The notes under the pieces were generated by a model. It was not told the DNA's origin. It saw only the letters and a program-made list of their open reading frames with translations, and did not search any database. The position numbers and the translations under genes are program-made. A stretch of 64,000 nt of DNA, taken from NCBI GenBank assembly GCA_963169045.1, contig CAUJDF010000014.1, positions 62,001 through 126,000 of the forward strand, given 5' to 3'. Below are positions 38,043 to 45,970 of this stretch, piece after piece. Within the stretch, counting starts at the first letter, position 1. The number at the start of each line of letters is the position of its first letter. The DNA comes from Myxococcota bacterium (GTDB taxonomy: Bacteria; Myxococcota_A; Bradymonadia; UBA7976; UBA1532).

Positions 38043-39370
38043 GCTTCCTCGGCGAGGTTGTCGAACCGCGTCCACTGCCGGAAGAACCGAAGACGCGCCG
38101 TGCCGATCGGCCCGTTACGCTGCTTGCCGATGATGATCTCGGCGATGCCCTTGTCTTCGGTGTTCTCGTTGTACACCTCGTCCCGGTAGATGAACATGAT
38201 CACGTCGGCGTCCTGCTCGATGGCGCCGGACTCGCGCAGATCGCTCGCCATCGGCCGCTTGTTGGGCCGGGTCTCGCACGAGCGGTTCAGCTGCGAGAGC
38301 GCGATGACCGGGACCTTCAGCTCCTTGGCCATCGCCTTGAGGCTGCGACTGATCTCGCTGATCTCCTGCTCGCGGCTCTTCGAGTTGCGGCCGCGCATGA
38401 GCTGCAGGTAGTCGATCACCACGAGGCCGAGGCCGGGCAGGTTGCGGTCGCTGGCGATGCGGCGGCAGCGCGAGCGGCAGTCCATCACGGTGATGCCCGG
38501 CGTGTCGTCGATGTAGAGCGGCCACGTCGCCATGCGCCGGACCGCCTCCATGATGCGGTCGATGTCGCCGTCGACGATGTGGCCCGTCTTCATCCCCTTT
38601 TGGTCGACGCGCGCTTCGAGCGCCAGCATACGCTGGACGATCTGCGTGGTCGGCATCTCGAGGCTGAACACACACACCGCCTTGCCGGTCAGTTTCATGG
38701 CGTTCGTCGCCACGTTCATCGCAAAGGCGGTCTTGCCCATCGCGGGCCGCGCCGCGACGATGATCAGGTCACCCGGATGCATGCCCGAGGTCATCGAGTC
38801 GAGGTCCACGAAGCCCGTCGGCGTGCCGGTGACCGCCACCTTCGTCTCGTAGGCTTTGCGGATGGCGGTGACGACCTCGACGAGCGCGTCCTTCATCGAG
38901 ACGAGCGCGCCCGACTTCTGGCGTTGCCCGATCTCGAAGACCGCCTGCTGCGCCATGTCGACGAGCTGCTCGGTGTCGTCGTACTCGCCGCCCTTGGCCT
39001 GGTCGACGATCTGGCTGCACGTGGCGATGAGCCGCCGCACCTCGGCGCGCTCGTGGATGATGCGGGCGTGGTGCTCGAGGTTGACGGCCGTGGCGACCGC
39101 CTCGGCGAGGCCCAGCACGTACTCGACGCCGCCGACCTCCTCGAGCGTGCCCTGCTTCTCGAGCGCCGTCGCCAGCGTGACCGGATCGATGGGCGTGCGC
39201 GCCTCGGCCAGCGCCAACATCTGCTCGAAGATCACGCGGTTGCGCGGATCGTAGAAGTCCTCGGCCTGCACGGTGCTGCCGACGCGGTCGAGGGCCGAGT
39301 TGTCGAGGATGATGCCGCCGAGGACGGAGAACTCCGCCTCCTGGGCTTCGAGATGACGGCTGACGGACAT
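38039..39370 (-). CDS. dnaB: replicative DNA helicase DnaB
   Basis: DnaB is the hexameric 5'-3' helicase that unwinds the fork and recruits primase. The 443-residue protein has the N-terminal helical domain (EAEFSVLGGIILDNSALDRV) and the RecA-like domain with Walker A AARPAMGKTAFAM, Walker B GLVVIDYLQLM, ALSQLNRSCETRPNKRPMASDLR and the arginine-finger region near IIGKQRNGPIG. No intein is inserted, although DnaB often carries one. The start at ATG 39370 lacks a Shine-Dalgarno sequence; TACCTT lies 7 nt upstream. rplI lies 69 nt upstream on the same strand. Confidence 0.97.
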   Translation of the reverse strand: MSVSRHLEAQEAEFSVLGGIILDNSALDRVGSTVQAEDFYDPRNRVIFEQMLALAEARTPIDPVTLATALEKQGTLEEVGGVEYVLGLAEAVATAVNLEHHARIIHERAEVRRLIATCSQIVDQAKGGEYDDTEQLVDMAQQAVFEIGQRQKSGALVSMKDALVEVVTAIRKAYETKVAVTGTPTGFVDLDSMTSGMHPGDLIIVAARPAMGKTAFAMNVATNAMKLTGKAVCVFSLEMPTTQIVQRMLALEARVDQKGMKTGHIVDGDIDRIMEAVRRMATWPLYIDDTPGITVMDCRSRCRRIASDRNLPGLGLVVIDYLQLMRGRNSKSREQEISEISRSLKAMAKELKVPVIALSQLNRSCETRPNKRPMASDLRESGAIEQDADVIMFIYRDEVYNENTEDKGIAEIIIGKQRNGPIGTARLRFFRQWTRFDNLAEEA

Positions 39371-39377
39371 GGCGGGC

Positions 39378-39408
39378 AAGGTAGCAAGGCGGGGAGCGGC
39401 GACGCCAA
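39378..39408 (-). promoter_or_regulatory. candidate leaderless promoter of dnaB
   Basis: Minus strand: TTGGCG (39403-39408), 19-nt spacer, TACCTT (39378-39383), then 7 nt and the dnaB ATG. Both hexamers match four of six bases at best. The 19-nt spacer repeats that of the Ser/Thr kinase promoter. dnaB may thus have its own promoter in addition to readthrough from rplI. Confidence 0.35.
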
Positions 39409-39439
39409 TCGGAGGGGGCCGCCGCGCCCCCGGCGCCGC

Positions 39440-39898
39440 TCACTCCTTGGCGGCGTCCTTGGCGACGACGACCACCTCGATGGTGGCCGTGACGTCCCGG
39501 TGGAGCTTCACCGGCACCTTGAAGACGCCGGTGCTCTTGATGGGCTCGCCGAGGTGGATGTTCTTGCGAGTGACGTCGAAGCCCTCCTCTTTGAGGAGCG
39601 CTTCGATCTCCATGCTCGTGACCGAGCCGAAGAGCTTGTCGTTCTCGCCGACCGCCTTCTCGACCGTGAGCGCCACCTTGTCGAGGCGCGCCTTGATGCC
39701 CTCGGCGCCGGCCCGCTCCTTGGCGGCCTTGGCCTGGATGATGCGCTTCTCGTGCTCGACGCGCTTCATCTGGCGATCGCTGGCCAGCACGGCCAGGCCG
39801 CGCGGCAGCAAGTAGTTGCGCGCGTAGCCGGGCTTGACGTTCACCAGGTCGCCGGTGTGGCCGAGGTGCTCGACCTCCTCACGCAGAATGACCTGCAT
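39440..39898 (-). CDS. rplI: 50S ribosomal protein L9
   Basis: 152 residues, the usual bacterial length. The N-terminal domain binds 23S rRNA (MQVILREEVEHLGHTGDLVNVKPGYARNYLLPRGLAV, read in parts), followed by the long connecting helix and the C-terminal domain ending in VAKDAAKE. A strong GGGAGGA site precedes the ATG. It is the fourth ribosomal-protein gene of the run rplY-pth-rpsF-rpsR-rplI. Confidence 0.98.
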   Translation of the reverse strand: MQVILREEVEHLGHTGDLVNVKPGYARNYLLPRGLAVLASDRQMKRVEHEKRIIQAKAAKERAGAEGIKARLDKVALTVEKAVGENDKLFGSVTSMEIEALLKEEGFDVTRKNIHLGEPIKSTGVFKVPVKLHRDVTATIEVVVVAKDAAKE

Positions 39899-39911
39899 CG
39901 TCGGTCCTCCC

Positions 39912-40160
39912 TCAGTGCGCCTTGGCCGTGGTGAACGGCATCAGGGCGATCATGCGGGCGCGCTTGATGGCGCGCGTGATCTTGCGCTGGTTGCGGGCGA
40001 CGAGGCCCGAAACGCGCCGGGGCACGATCTTGCCGCGCTCGGTGATGAAGTACTTGAGGACCGACGGGTCCTTGTAGTCGATCACCATGCTCTTGTCGGC
40101 CAGGAAGCGGTCGACCTTGCGGCGGCCGCGACGACGGCCGTCGAAACGGAAATCACGCAT
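39912..40160 (-). CDS. rpsR: 30S ribosomal protein S18
   Basis: 82 residues. Family signatures are [23 protein letters not shown] (read in parts), [21 protein letters not shown] and a basic N-terminus (RRRGRRKV). S18 pairs with S6 on the 30S platform. ATG 40160 has GAGGAGG upstream and overlaps the end of rpsF by 8 nt, so the partners are translated in coupling. A non-ATG start further upstream would add unconserved residues. Confidence 0.97.
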   Translation of the reverse strand: MRDFRFDGRRRGRRKVDRFLADKSMVIDYKDPSVLKYFITERGKIVPRRVSGLVARNQRKITRAIKRARMIALMPFTTAKAH

Positions 40161-40569
40161 CGGCGTCCTCCTCGTCGAAGCCCGCGTCATCGTCCTCGAA
40201 GACGGCCGACATCGGGCGGCTGCGGCGCTCGCTGGTGGGCTTGGCGGTGAGCGACTCGGCGGTGGCCTCGTCCTCGAGCTTGATCGTCAGGTAGCGGATG
40301 CAGTTGTCGAGCATGCGCAGGTTGCGCTCGATCTCCTGCACCGTGCCGGCATAGGCGCCGAAGACGAAGTAGCTGTAGAAGCCCTTGTTGAACTTGCGGA
40401 TCTCGTAGGCCAGCTTGCGCTTGCCCCAGTCCTCTTCGAGGACGAGGGTGCCTTCGAACCGCTGGATGATGTCGCGGACGCGCTCCGCGATCTTGCCGCG
40501 ATCTTCGTCGGTCGCCTCGGGCTGAACGACGTAGATCAGCTCGTACTTGCGCAGTTTGCGAACTGCCAT
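40153..40569 (-). CDS. rpsF: 30S ribosomal protein S6
   Basis: 138 residues. The core ([20 protein letters not shown] to [12 protein letters not shown], read in parts) is typical S6. The C-terminus carries an acidic extension ([16 protein letters not shown]) beyond the core; in enterobacteria RimK adds Glu residues to the S6 tail, and here acidity is encoded. ATG 40569 follows a GAGGGAGA site. An 8-nt overlap joins it to rpsR. Confidence 0.97.
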   Translation of the reverse strand: MAVRKLRKYELIYVVQPEATDEDRGKIAERVRDIIQRFEGTLVLEEDWGKRKLAYEIRKFNKGFYSYFVFGAYAGTVQEIERNLRMLDNCIRYLTIKLEDEATAESLTAKPTSERRSRPMSAVFEDDDAGFDEEDADA

Positions 40570-40650
40570 TGCAGGGGTCTCCCTCTGGACTGAAACAGCC
40601 CGTGGCACGTACGGCCGCGAGCAGGGAGTTGGGAGCCTCGGGGGCTCCAG

Positions 40651-40677
40651 GGGCGGGGCACCATACGTGCTCCGCCC
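40651..40677 (-). ncRNA. strong hairpin in the pth-rpsF gap (attenuator or terminator candidate)
   Basis: In the 120-nt gap between pth and rpsF, an 11-bp arm pair (40651-40661 with 40667-40677) encloses a 5-nt loop; only one pair is G-U. On the minus strand it lies 82 nt before the rpsF start. It could terminate transcription after pth or be part of an S6:S18-responsive leader as known upstream of rpsF in many bacteria. I could not match the S6:S18 consensus with certainty, and no U tract follows. Confidence 0.45.
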
Positions 40678-40689
40678 GGATGAGTCAAT

Positions 40690-41268
40690 TCACTTCGCGG
40701 CGTCGACGTTGACGGTGTTCATCGCCTTCTGCGGGCCCTGGCGCAGGGCCGTGCGGACGGCGGTCACCGAGCGATCGATGAGATCGGGCAGGAAGTCCTG
40801 CTCCTCGCCTTTCGCGAAGTCCTGCAGGACGAAGCTCGTCACCGAGCCCTTGGCGGGCCGCCCGATGCCCACCCGCAGGCGCGCGTAGGCGGGGCTGCCG
40901 AGCTGCTCCTGGATCGAGCGCAGGCCGTTGTGACCCGCGTGACCGCCGCCCACCTTGAGGCGCAACGTGCCGTAGGGCAGGTCCAGCTCGTCGTGGATGA
41001 CCAGGATGTCGGGGATCTCGACGTTGAAGAAGGACCGGGCGGCCGACACCGACTCGCCGCTGAGGTTCATGTAGGTCTCGGGCCGGAGCAACACGACCGA
41101 GTGACCCTCGGCGTCGCCCGTGCCGAACCGCCCCTTGAACTTCGAGCGGTCGACGGCGATGCCCAGATCGCGCGCAAGCGCGTCGAGCACCATGAAGCCG
41201 ACGTTGTGGCGGTTGCGGGCGTACTGGGCGCCGGGGTTGCCGAGGCCGACGATGAGGAGCTTCGCCAT
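40690..41268 (-). CDS. pth: peptidyl-tRNA hydrolase
   Basis: Pth frees tRNA from peptides dropped by ribosomes. The 192-residue protein shows the family residues: LIVGLGNPGAQYARNRHNVGF (read in parts) with catalytic His20 and Asn10, RPETYMNLSGESV, VIHDELDLPYGTLRLKVGGGHAGHNGLRSI (read in parts) with the key Asp, and RVGIGRP. AGGGG lies before the ATG. It follows rplY by 16 nt. Confidence 0.97.
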   Translation of the reverse strand: MAKLLIVGLGNPGAQYARNRHNVGFMVLDALARDLGIAVDRSKFKGRFGTGDAEGHSVVLLRPETYMNLSGESVSAARSFFNVEIPDILVIHDELDLPYGTLRLKVGGGHAGHNGLRSIQEQLGSPAYARLRVGIGRPAKGSVTSFVLQDFAKGEEQDFLPDLIDRSVTAVRTALRQGPQKAMNTVNVDAAK

Positions 41269-41284
41269 CGGCCCCTAGCCCGTC

Positions 41285-41878
41285 TCAGCCTTCGCCCTTC
41301 TCGCCGCCGGCCTTGTCGCCGCCGCGGGGCGCGACGACCTTCGCCACGACGTAGTCTCGGTCGAAGACGGCCTTCACGCCCTCGGCCATCGGCAGCTGCG
41401 AGGCCATGAGGTTGTCGCCCATTTCGAGGGTCGAGACGTCGCCGGTGACCGCTGCCGGGATGTTCTGCGGCAGCGCGCGGACGCGGACGGTGCGCGCCGG
41501 CGTGCGGAGCTTGCCGCCCGCCTGGACGCCCGGCGAGCTGCCGGTGATCGTCAGCGTGACGTCGGCCTCGATCTCCTTCTGCGGGTCGGGGGCGACGAAG
41601 TCGATGTGCTCCAGCTTGCGGGTCAGCGGGTGCCGCTGCACCTCGCGGATCATCACCATCCGCGCGCCGCCCTCGATCTGAAGATCGATGACGGCGTTGA
41701 GGCCCTTGGGATCGTTGAAGACCTTGAGCATCTCCTTGGGGTCGACGCTGACGTTGACCGGCGTGGTGATGCCGTGGCCGTACACGACCGCCGGCACGCG
41801 GCCGGCCATGCGGAGCTGGCGGTTGGGACCCTTGCCGGTGCCGTCGCGGCGCTCGGTGGAGATCGAGATGGCTTCCAT
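41285..41878 (-). CDS. rplY: 50S ribosomal protein L25/Ctc family
   Basis: 197 residues, so it is the long CTC form with an extra C-terminal beta domain rather than the short L25. It binds 5S rRNA. Features are the N-terminal GKGPNRQLRMAGRVPAVVYG, MVMIREVQRHPLTRKLEHIDF, and the C-terminal LPQNIPAAVTGDVSTLEMGD. The end is Gly/Lys-rich (GGDKAGGEKGEG). GAGGA precedes the ATG. Placement between prs and pth is the common arrangement. Confidence 0.96.
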   Translation of the reverse strand: MEAISISTERRDGTGKGPNRQLRMAGRVPAVVYGHGITTPVNVSVDPKEMLKVFNDPKGLNAVIDLQIEGGARMVMIREVQRHPLTRKLEHIDFVAPDPQKEIEADVTLTITGSSPGVQAGGKLRTPARTVRVRALPQNIPAAVTGDVSTLEMGDNLMASQLPMAEGVKAVFDRDYVVAKVVAPRGGDKAGGEKGEG

Positions 41879-41890
41879 GGGAAACGTCCT

Positions 41891-42829
41891 CTAGTGGAAC
41901 AGGCTGCTGACCGAGTCGCGGTCGTGGATGCGCTTGATGGCCTCGCCGAACAGCCCGGCGGCCGAGAGCACCCGGATCTTGGGGCAGGCCCGACCGGCCG
42001 CCGACAACGGGATGGTGTTCGAGACGACCAGCTCCTCGAGCGGGCTCTCGTTGATGCGCGTGATCGCCGGGCCCGACAGCACCGCGTGGGTGGCGACGGC
42101 CCGCAGCGAACGCGCGCCGACGCGGCGGAGCGCCGAGGCCGCCTCGCACAGCGTGCCGGCGGTGTCGCACATGTCGTCGACGATGATCGCGTCGCGCCCG
42201 TCGACCTCGCCGATGATGTGCATCAGCTCGGCCACGTTCGGCTCGATGCGCCGCTTGTCGACGATCGCCAGGCCGGCGTTCAGCTTCTTCGCGTAGGCAC
42301 GGGCACGCTCGACGCCGCCGGCGTCGGGGCTCACGATGACCGGCCGCTCGAGCTCCAGCTTCTGCAGGTAGTCGATGATGACCGGCGAGCAGTAGAGATG
42401 GTCGACCGGGCCGTTGAAGAAGCCCTGGATCTGGCCGGCGTGCAGCTCCATGGTGATGATGCGCTGCGCGCCGGCGATGCTGACGAGGTCGGTGACGAGG
42501 CGGGCCGAGATCGGTGCGCGCGGCGCCGCCTTGCGGTCTTGTCGCGCGTAGCCGAAGTACGGGATGACCGCAGAGATGCTGCCGGCCGACGCGCGCTTGA
42601 GCGCGTCGAGGATGATCAGCAGCTCCATCAGGTTGTCGTTCACCGGCGCGCAGGTGCTCTGGACGACGAAGACGTCCTTGCCGCGCACCGACTCCTGGAT
42701 CTCGACGCGGATCTCACCGTCGGAGAAGCGGCCGACCCGAGCCACGCCCAGCTCGACGCCGAGATACCGGGCGATCTCGCGAGCGAGCTCGGGATTGGAA
42801 TTTCCCGTGAAGAGCCTCACCGACTCCAT
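41891..42829 (-). CDS. prs: ribose-phosphate pyrophosphokinase
   Basis: Prs makes PRPP from ribose 5-phosphate and ATP for nucleotide, His and Trp synthesis. 312 residues, the usual length. Signatures: LFTGNSNPELAREIARYLG, RFSDGEIRVEIQESVRGKDVF (read in parts), IPYFGYARQDRK, and the PRPP-binding loop DAIIVDDMCDTAGTL. GGAGG precedes the ATG. The tRNA-Gln gene lies 21 nt upstream on the same strand, so one transcript probably carries both. Confidence 0.97.
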   Translation of the reverse strand: MESVRLFTGNSNPELAREIARYLGVELGVARVGRFSDGEIRVEIQESVRGKDVFVVQSTCAPVNDNLMELLIILDALKRASAGSISAVIPYFGYARQDRKAAPRAPISARLVTDLVSIAGAQRIITMELHAGQIQGFFNGPVDHLYCSPVIIDYLQKLELERPVIVSPDAGGVERARAYAKKLNAGLAIVDKRRIEPNVAELMHIIGEVDGRDAIIVDDMCDTAGTLCEAASALRRVGARSLRAVATHAVLSGPAITRINESPLEELVVSNTIPLSAAGRACPKIRVLSAAGLFGEAIKRIHDRDSVSSLFH

Positions 42830-42850
42830 GGGCCGCGCCTCCGAAACGGG

Positions 42851-42922
42851 CTGGGGCGGTAGGATTCGAACCTACGTTAGCGGGAACCAAAATCCCGTGG
42901 CTTACCACTAGCCGACGCCCCA
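42851..42922 (-). tRNA. tRNA-Gln (anticodon UUG)
   Basis: The minus strand folds as a cloverleaf of 72 nt. A 7-bp acceptor stem (TGGGGCG with CGCCCCA) closes it; the D arm follows; the anticodon stem CGGGA/TCCCG holds loop TTTTGGT with anticodon TTG at positions 34-36; the T arm is GTAGG-TTCGAAT-CCTAC; the discriminator base is G. The 3' CCA is not encoded (CCC follows), so it must be added by nucleotidyltransferase. It reads CAA. Confidence 0.96.
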
Positions 42923-42964
42923 GCACATGGCTCCACCCCGGCCGGGGGCCGCAGTGGACGGGCG

Positions 42965-42993
42965 GAGATATCACAGCGTCCGAAGTGTGTCAA
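42965..42993 (-). promoter_or_regulatory. consensus promoter for the tRNA-Gln-prs-ribosomal protein run
   Basis: On the minus strand a perfect TTGACA (42988-42993), a 17-nt spacer and an extended -10 TG-A-TATCTC (hexamer 42965-42970). Transcription would start near 42958, about 36 nt before the tRNA. This is the best housekeeping promoter in the window. Confidence 0.75.
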
Positions 42994-43077
42994 TCCGGGC
43001 ACCGGGCGCCGGGCGCGGCGCATTTTCTGGATCCCGGGCGCACTTTCGTTTTCGGATTCGGCCCAGCTCGCGGGTCC

Positions 43078-43611
43078 ATGACCGCGGAAGGCGCGATGGA
43101 CGGCGATCCGAGCCTCGAGACCCTCTACGTGCAGTACGGGCACCACGTGTTCCGGCGCTGCCGCTATCTGCTCGGCAGCGAGGACGCCGCCTGGGACGCG
43201 ACGCAGGAGGTGTTCCTCAAGGCCGAGCGGGCGCGCGGCGGTTTCGAGGCGCGCGCCTCGTGGCTGACGTGGCTGCAGCGCATCGCGACGCACCACTGCC
43301 TGAACCTGCTGCGGGCGGGCAAGGTGCGGCGCGGGCGCGGCACCGTCGGCCCCGACGCGCTCGACGCCGAGGGCCGCTTCGCCGAAGGGTCGGAGCGGGC
43401 GGTGCTCGTGCGCGACCTGTTGGCCTGCTTCGACGCGCAGACGCAGGCGGCGGCCGTCCACTACTTCGTCGACGAGATGAGCCAGGAGGAGGTCGCCGCG
43501 GCGGTCGGGCTCTCGGTGCCCACGCTGCGCAAGCGCCTGCGCGGGTTCGTGGAGCGGGCGCGCCGGGAGGGGGCGCGTGTGCTCGCCGGCGCGGCGGAGC
43601 GGAGGTCCTGA
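43078..43611 (+). CDS. ECF-type RNA polymerase sigma factor
   Basis: 177 residues. Region 2 has LYVQYGHHVFRRCRYLLGSEDAAWDATQEVFLKAERA (read in parts) and ASWLTWLQRIATHHCLNLLR; region 4 has AAAVHYFVDEMSQEEVAAAVGLSVPTLRKRLRGF (read in parts), a clear helix-turn-helix. This is the usual ECF layout. The downstream anti-sigma gene overlaps its stop by one base. ATG 43078 was chosen; ATG 43096 is also possible. It is divergent from the tRNA-Gln promoter, which lies about 85 nt away. Confidence 0.92.
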   Translation: MTAEGAMDGDPSLETLYVQYGHHVFRRCRYLLGSEDAAWDATQEVFLKAERARGGFEARASWLTWLQRIATHHCLNLLRAGKVRRGRGTVGPDALDAEGRFAEGSERAVLVRDLLACFDAQTQAAAVHYFVDEMSQEEVAAAVGLSVPTLRKRLRGFVERARREGARVLAGAAERRS

Positions 43612-44384
43612 TGGACGACGAGATCGGAGCGCTCGAGGCGCGGTTGGACGAGGCGTCGCCGGCGCACCCCGGGCGGCACCTGCTGGCGCGCTTCGAGGCC
43701 GGCGAGCTGGACGACCCGAGCGCGCTCGCGGCGCACCTCGACGTCTGCGCGCGCTGCGCGGGGCTCGTGGCGGAGATGGGGCGCGATCGGCAGGCGTTCC
43801 TGGCGCTGCGGCCGCCGGCGACGCTGCAGCGACCGACGCCGGCGCCGTCGCTGGCGGCGCGCCTGCGCCTCTGGCTGGTGGGCCCGACGCTCGTCGCCGC
43901 GGGGCTGGCCTGGTGGCTCGTGCCGCGGGAGGCCCCGGCGCCGGCGGGCGTCCGCCTCAAGGGGGCGGTGGACCTCGGCTTCCACGTGCGCTCGGACGGC
44001 GAGGTGCGGCGCGGCGAGCCCGGCGACGTCGTCCACCCCGGCGACCAGGTGCAGCTGCGCTACTCGACGCCGCAGCACCGCTACCTCGTCGTGGTGTCGC
44101 TGGACGCGCGGGGGGCGGTCACGCCGTTCTACGACGACGCCGGCCGCTCGCTGGCCATCGAGCCCGGCACCGCGCGCCTGCTCGACGGCAGCGTGGAGCT
44201 CGACGACGCGCTCGGCCCGGAGCGGGTGGTCGCCTGCTTCAGCGCCGCGCCTCTCGAGACGGCGAGGGTGGTCGAGGCGGGCCGGCGGGCGCTGACGGCG
44301 GCCGGAGGGGATCCGCGCGCGGTCGGGCCGCTCGATCTTCCTTGCGATCAGGCCGGCTTCGTGCTCGAGAAGCGGGGCCGGTGA
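43611..44384 (+). CDS. zinc-type anti-sigma factor with DUF4384-like periplasmic half
   Basis: 257 residues. The cytoplasmic N-terminus has the zinc anti-sigma motif Hx3Cx2C (AAHLDVCARCAGL). One membrane helix (LWLVGPTLVAAGLAWWLV) follows near residue 95. The periplasmic part resembles DUF4384: VHPGDQVQLRYSTPQHRYLVVVSLDARGAVTPFY (read in parts) and ERVVACFSAAPL. Such proteins hold their sigma factor until an envelope signal arrives. GGAGG precedes the ATG, and TGATG links it to the sigma gene; its stop overlaps the caspase gene by 4 nt. The sensor half resembles the C half of the protein at 21768-22820. Confidence 0.88.
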   Translation: MDDEIGALEARLDEASPAHPGRHLLARFEAGELDDPSALAAHLDVCARCAGLVAEMGRDRQAFLALRPPATLQRPTPAPSLAARLRLWLVGPTLVAAGLAWWLVPREAPAPAGVRLKGAVDLGFHVRSDGEVRRGEPGDVVHPGDQVQLRYSTPQHRYLVVVSLDARGAVTPFYDDAGRSLAIEPGTARLLDGSVELDDALGPERVVACFSAAPLETARVVEAGRRALTAAGGDPRAVGPLDLPCDQAGFVLEKRGR

Positions 44385-45970
44385 TCACGCGCGTCCTCGT
44401 GCTGCTGCTGCTCTTCGCGACCGCCGCGGCCGCGGGGGAGCTTCGCCGCTTCGCCGTCGTGGTCGCCCACGACGACGGCGGACCCGGCACCGACCGCCTC
44501 GTCTACCCGCTGAACGACGCGGGCAAGCTCGTCGGCGTGCTCACGGAGCTCGGCGGGTTCCGCGGCGAGGACGTGACGCTGCTCGCCTCGCCGACCGCGG
44601 CCCAGGTGGACGCGGCGCTGCGCGGCGTCGAGGCGCGCGTGGCCGAGGTCCAGGCGCGCGGCGGGCAGGCGGTCCTGCTCTTCTACTACTCGGGGCACGC
44701 GCGCGGCGGGGAACTGCTGCTCGGCGACACGCGGCTCGGGATGGCCGGGCTGCGCCGGGCGCTCGCCGCCTCGCGCGCCGAGGTGCGCCTCGCCTTCCTC
44801 GACGCCTGCGAGTCCGGCGCCATCACGCGGCTGAAGGGCGGGCGCCGCGCGCCCTCGTTCCTCGTCGACCTCGCGCCGGCGAACCTCTCGCGCGGGCACG
44901 TCATCATCACCAGCTCGAGCGAGGACGAGGCGTCGCAGGAGTCCGACGAGATCGGCGGCTCCTTTTTCACCCACTACCTCGTCAGCGGGCTGCGCGGGGC
45001 CGCCGACCGCTCGGGCGACGCCCAGGTGACGCTCGGCGAGGCCTACGCCTACGCCTACGACCGGACGGTCGACCACACGACGCACACCCGCGCGGGCCCA
45101 CAGCATCCGACCTACACCTACGACCTGCAGGGCAACGGCGCGCTCGTGCTGACGCGGCTCGGCGGCCTTGCGGGGCTGGTGTTCCCGGCAGAGGCTTCCG
45201 GCACGTGGCTCGTCTACGACGTGGACCGCGAGGGCGTCGTCGCCGAGGTGCGCAAGGCGGCGGGCGAGCCGCGCCGCCTGGCGGTACCGGCGGGCAACTA
45301 TGCGATCCGCAAGCGGACGCGGGACCACCTGCTCGTGCAGCGGGTCGCGTTGGGTCCGCGCGAGCAGCGCCCGGTCGACGAGGGGCGCTTCGAGCAGGTG
45401 GCCTTCGCGGACGAGGCGGCGAAGAAGGGGCCGGCGAGCCTCGAGGACGCGCGGCAGGAGACACCGCGCCTCGATCTGTCGGCCCGCGTCGGCTACCAGG
45501 GCTTCTTCGACGCCGACGCCCGCCGCGAGCTGCTGCACCCGAGCGCGCTGCTCGGGCTGCGCGCGGAGTTGGCGAACGCGCTGGCGCCGCGCCTCAGCCT
45601 GCACGTCGACGCCGCGCTCGGGCGGACGAGCGAGGCGCCGGTGCTCGGCGGGGAGCGCGTCCCGGTGGACTTCCTGATCGGCGTGGCCGGCGTGGGGCTC
45701 ACCTGGGATCCGTGGCTCGCGGACGTCCGGTTCCAGGTCGGGCCGCGGCTCAGCGCCGTGTATGCGCGGCGCGACTTCCCCGGCAGTGACCTGCCGTTCC
45801 AGGACCTCTTCACGCTCTGCCCCGGCCTGTCGCTCGGCGCGACGACGTGGCTCGGGCCGCTCGCGCTCGGTCTCGAGGCCCGCGTGCACTATCTGCGTTA
45901 CGCCACCGAGGCCGAGGACCGCTCCCTGGGCTTCGGCGAAGGCTACTTCACCCTGGGGTTCACGCCATGA
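44381..45970 (+). CDS. exported caspase-like (C14) peptidase fused to a predicted outer-membrane beta-barrel
   Basis: 529 residues from a GTG overlapping the anti-sigma stop. The signal peptide is RVLVLLLLFATAAAAG. Residues 22-250 form a caspase-fold peptidase: FRGEDVTLLASPTAAQVDAAL, predicted catalytic His106 in YYSGHARGG and Cys143 in LDACESG, then HVIITSSSEDEASQES. A PEGA-like or linker region follows (AVPAGNYAIRKRT). From about 360 to the end, regular alternating strands (LDLSARVGYQGFFD, ALLGLRAELANALAPRLSLHVDAAL, SLGFGEGYFTLGFTP, read in parts) resemble an outer-membrane barrel. Both catalytic residues are present. Specificity is unknown; the barrel is a prediction. Cotranscription with the sigma/anti-sigma pair suggests a role in that circuit. 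Confidence 0.85.
   Translation: MITRVLVLLLLFATAAAAGELRRFAVVVAHDDGGPGTDRLVYPLNDAGKLVGVLTELGGFRGEDVTLLASPTAAQVDAALRGVEARVAEVQARGGQAVLLFYYSGHARGGELLLGDTRLGMAGLRRALAASRAEVRLAFLDACESGAITRLKGGRRAPSFLVDLAPANLSRGHVIITSSSEDEASQESDEIGGSFFTHYLVSGLRGAADRSGDAQVTLGEAYAYAYDRTVDHTTHTRAGPQHPTYTYDLQGNGALVLTRLGGLAGLVFPAEASGTWLVYDVDREGVVAEVRKAAGEPRRLAVPAGNYAIRKRTRDHLLVQRVALGPREQRPVDEGRFEQVAFADEAAKKGPASLEDARQETPRLDLSARVGYQGFFDADARRELLHPSALLGLRAELANALAPRLSLHVDAALGRTSEAPVLGGERVPVDFLIGVAGVGLTWDPWLADVRFQVGPRLSAVYARRDFPGSDLPFQDLFTLCPGLSLGATTWLGPLALGLEARVHYLRYATEAEDRSLGFGEGYFTLGFTP

Noticed and set aside
38039-39370. Possible intein in dnaB
   Set aside because: The protein is 443 residues and runs through Walker A, Walker B and the Arg-finger region without an insertion.
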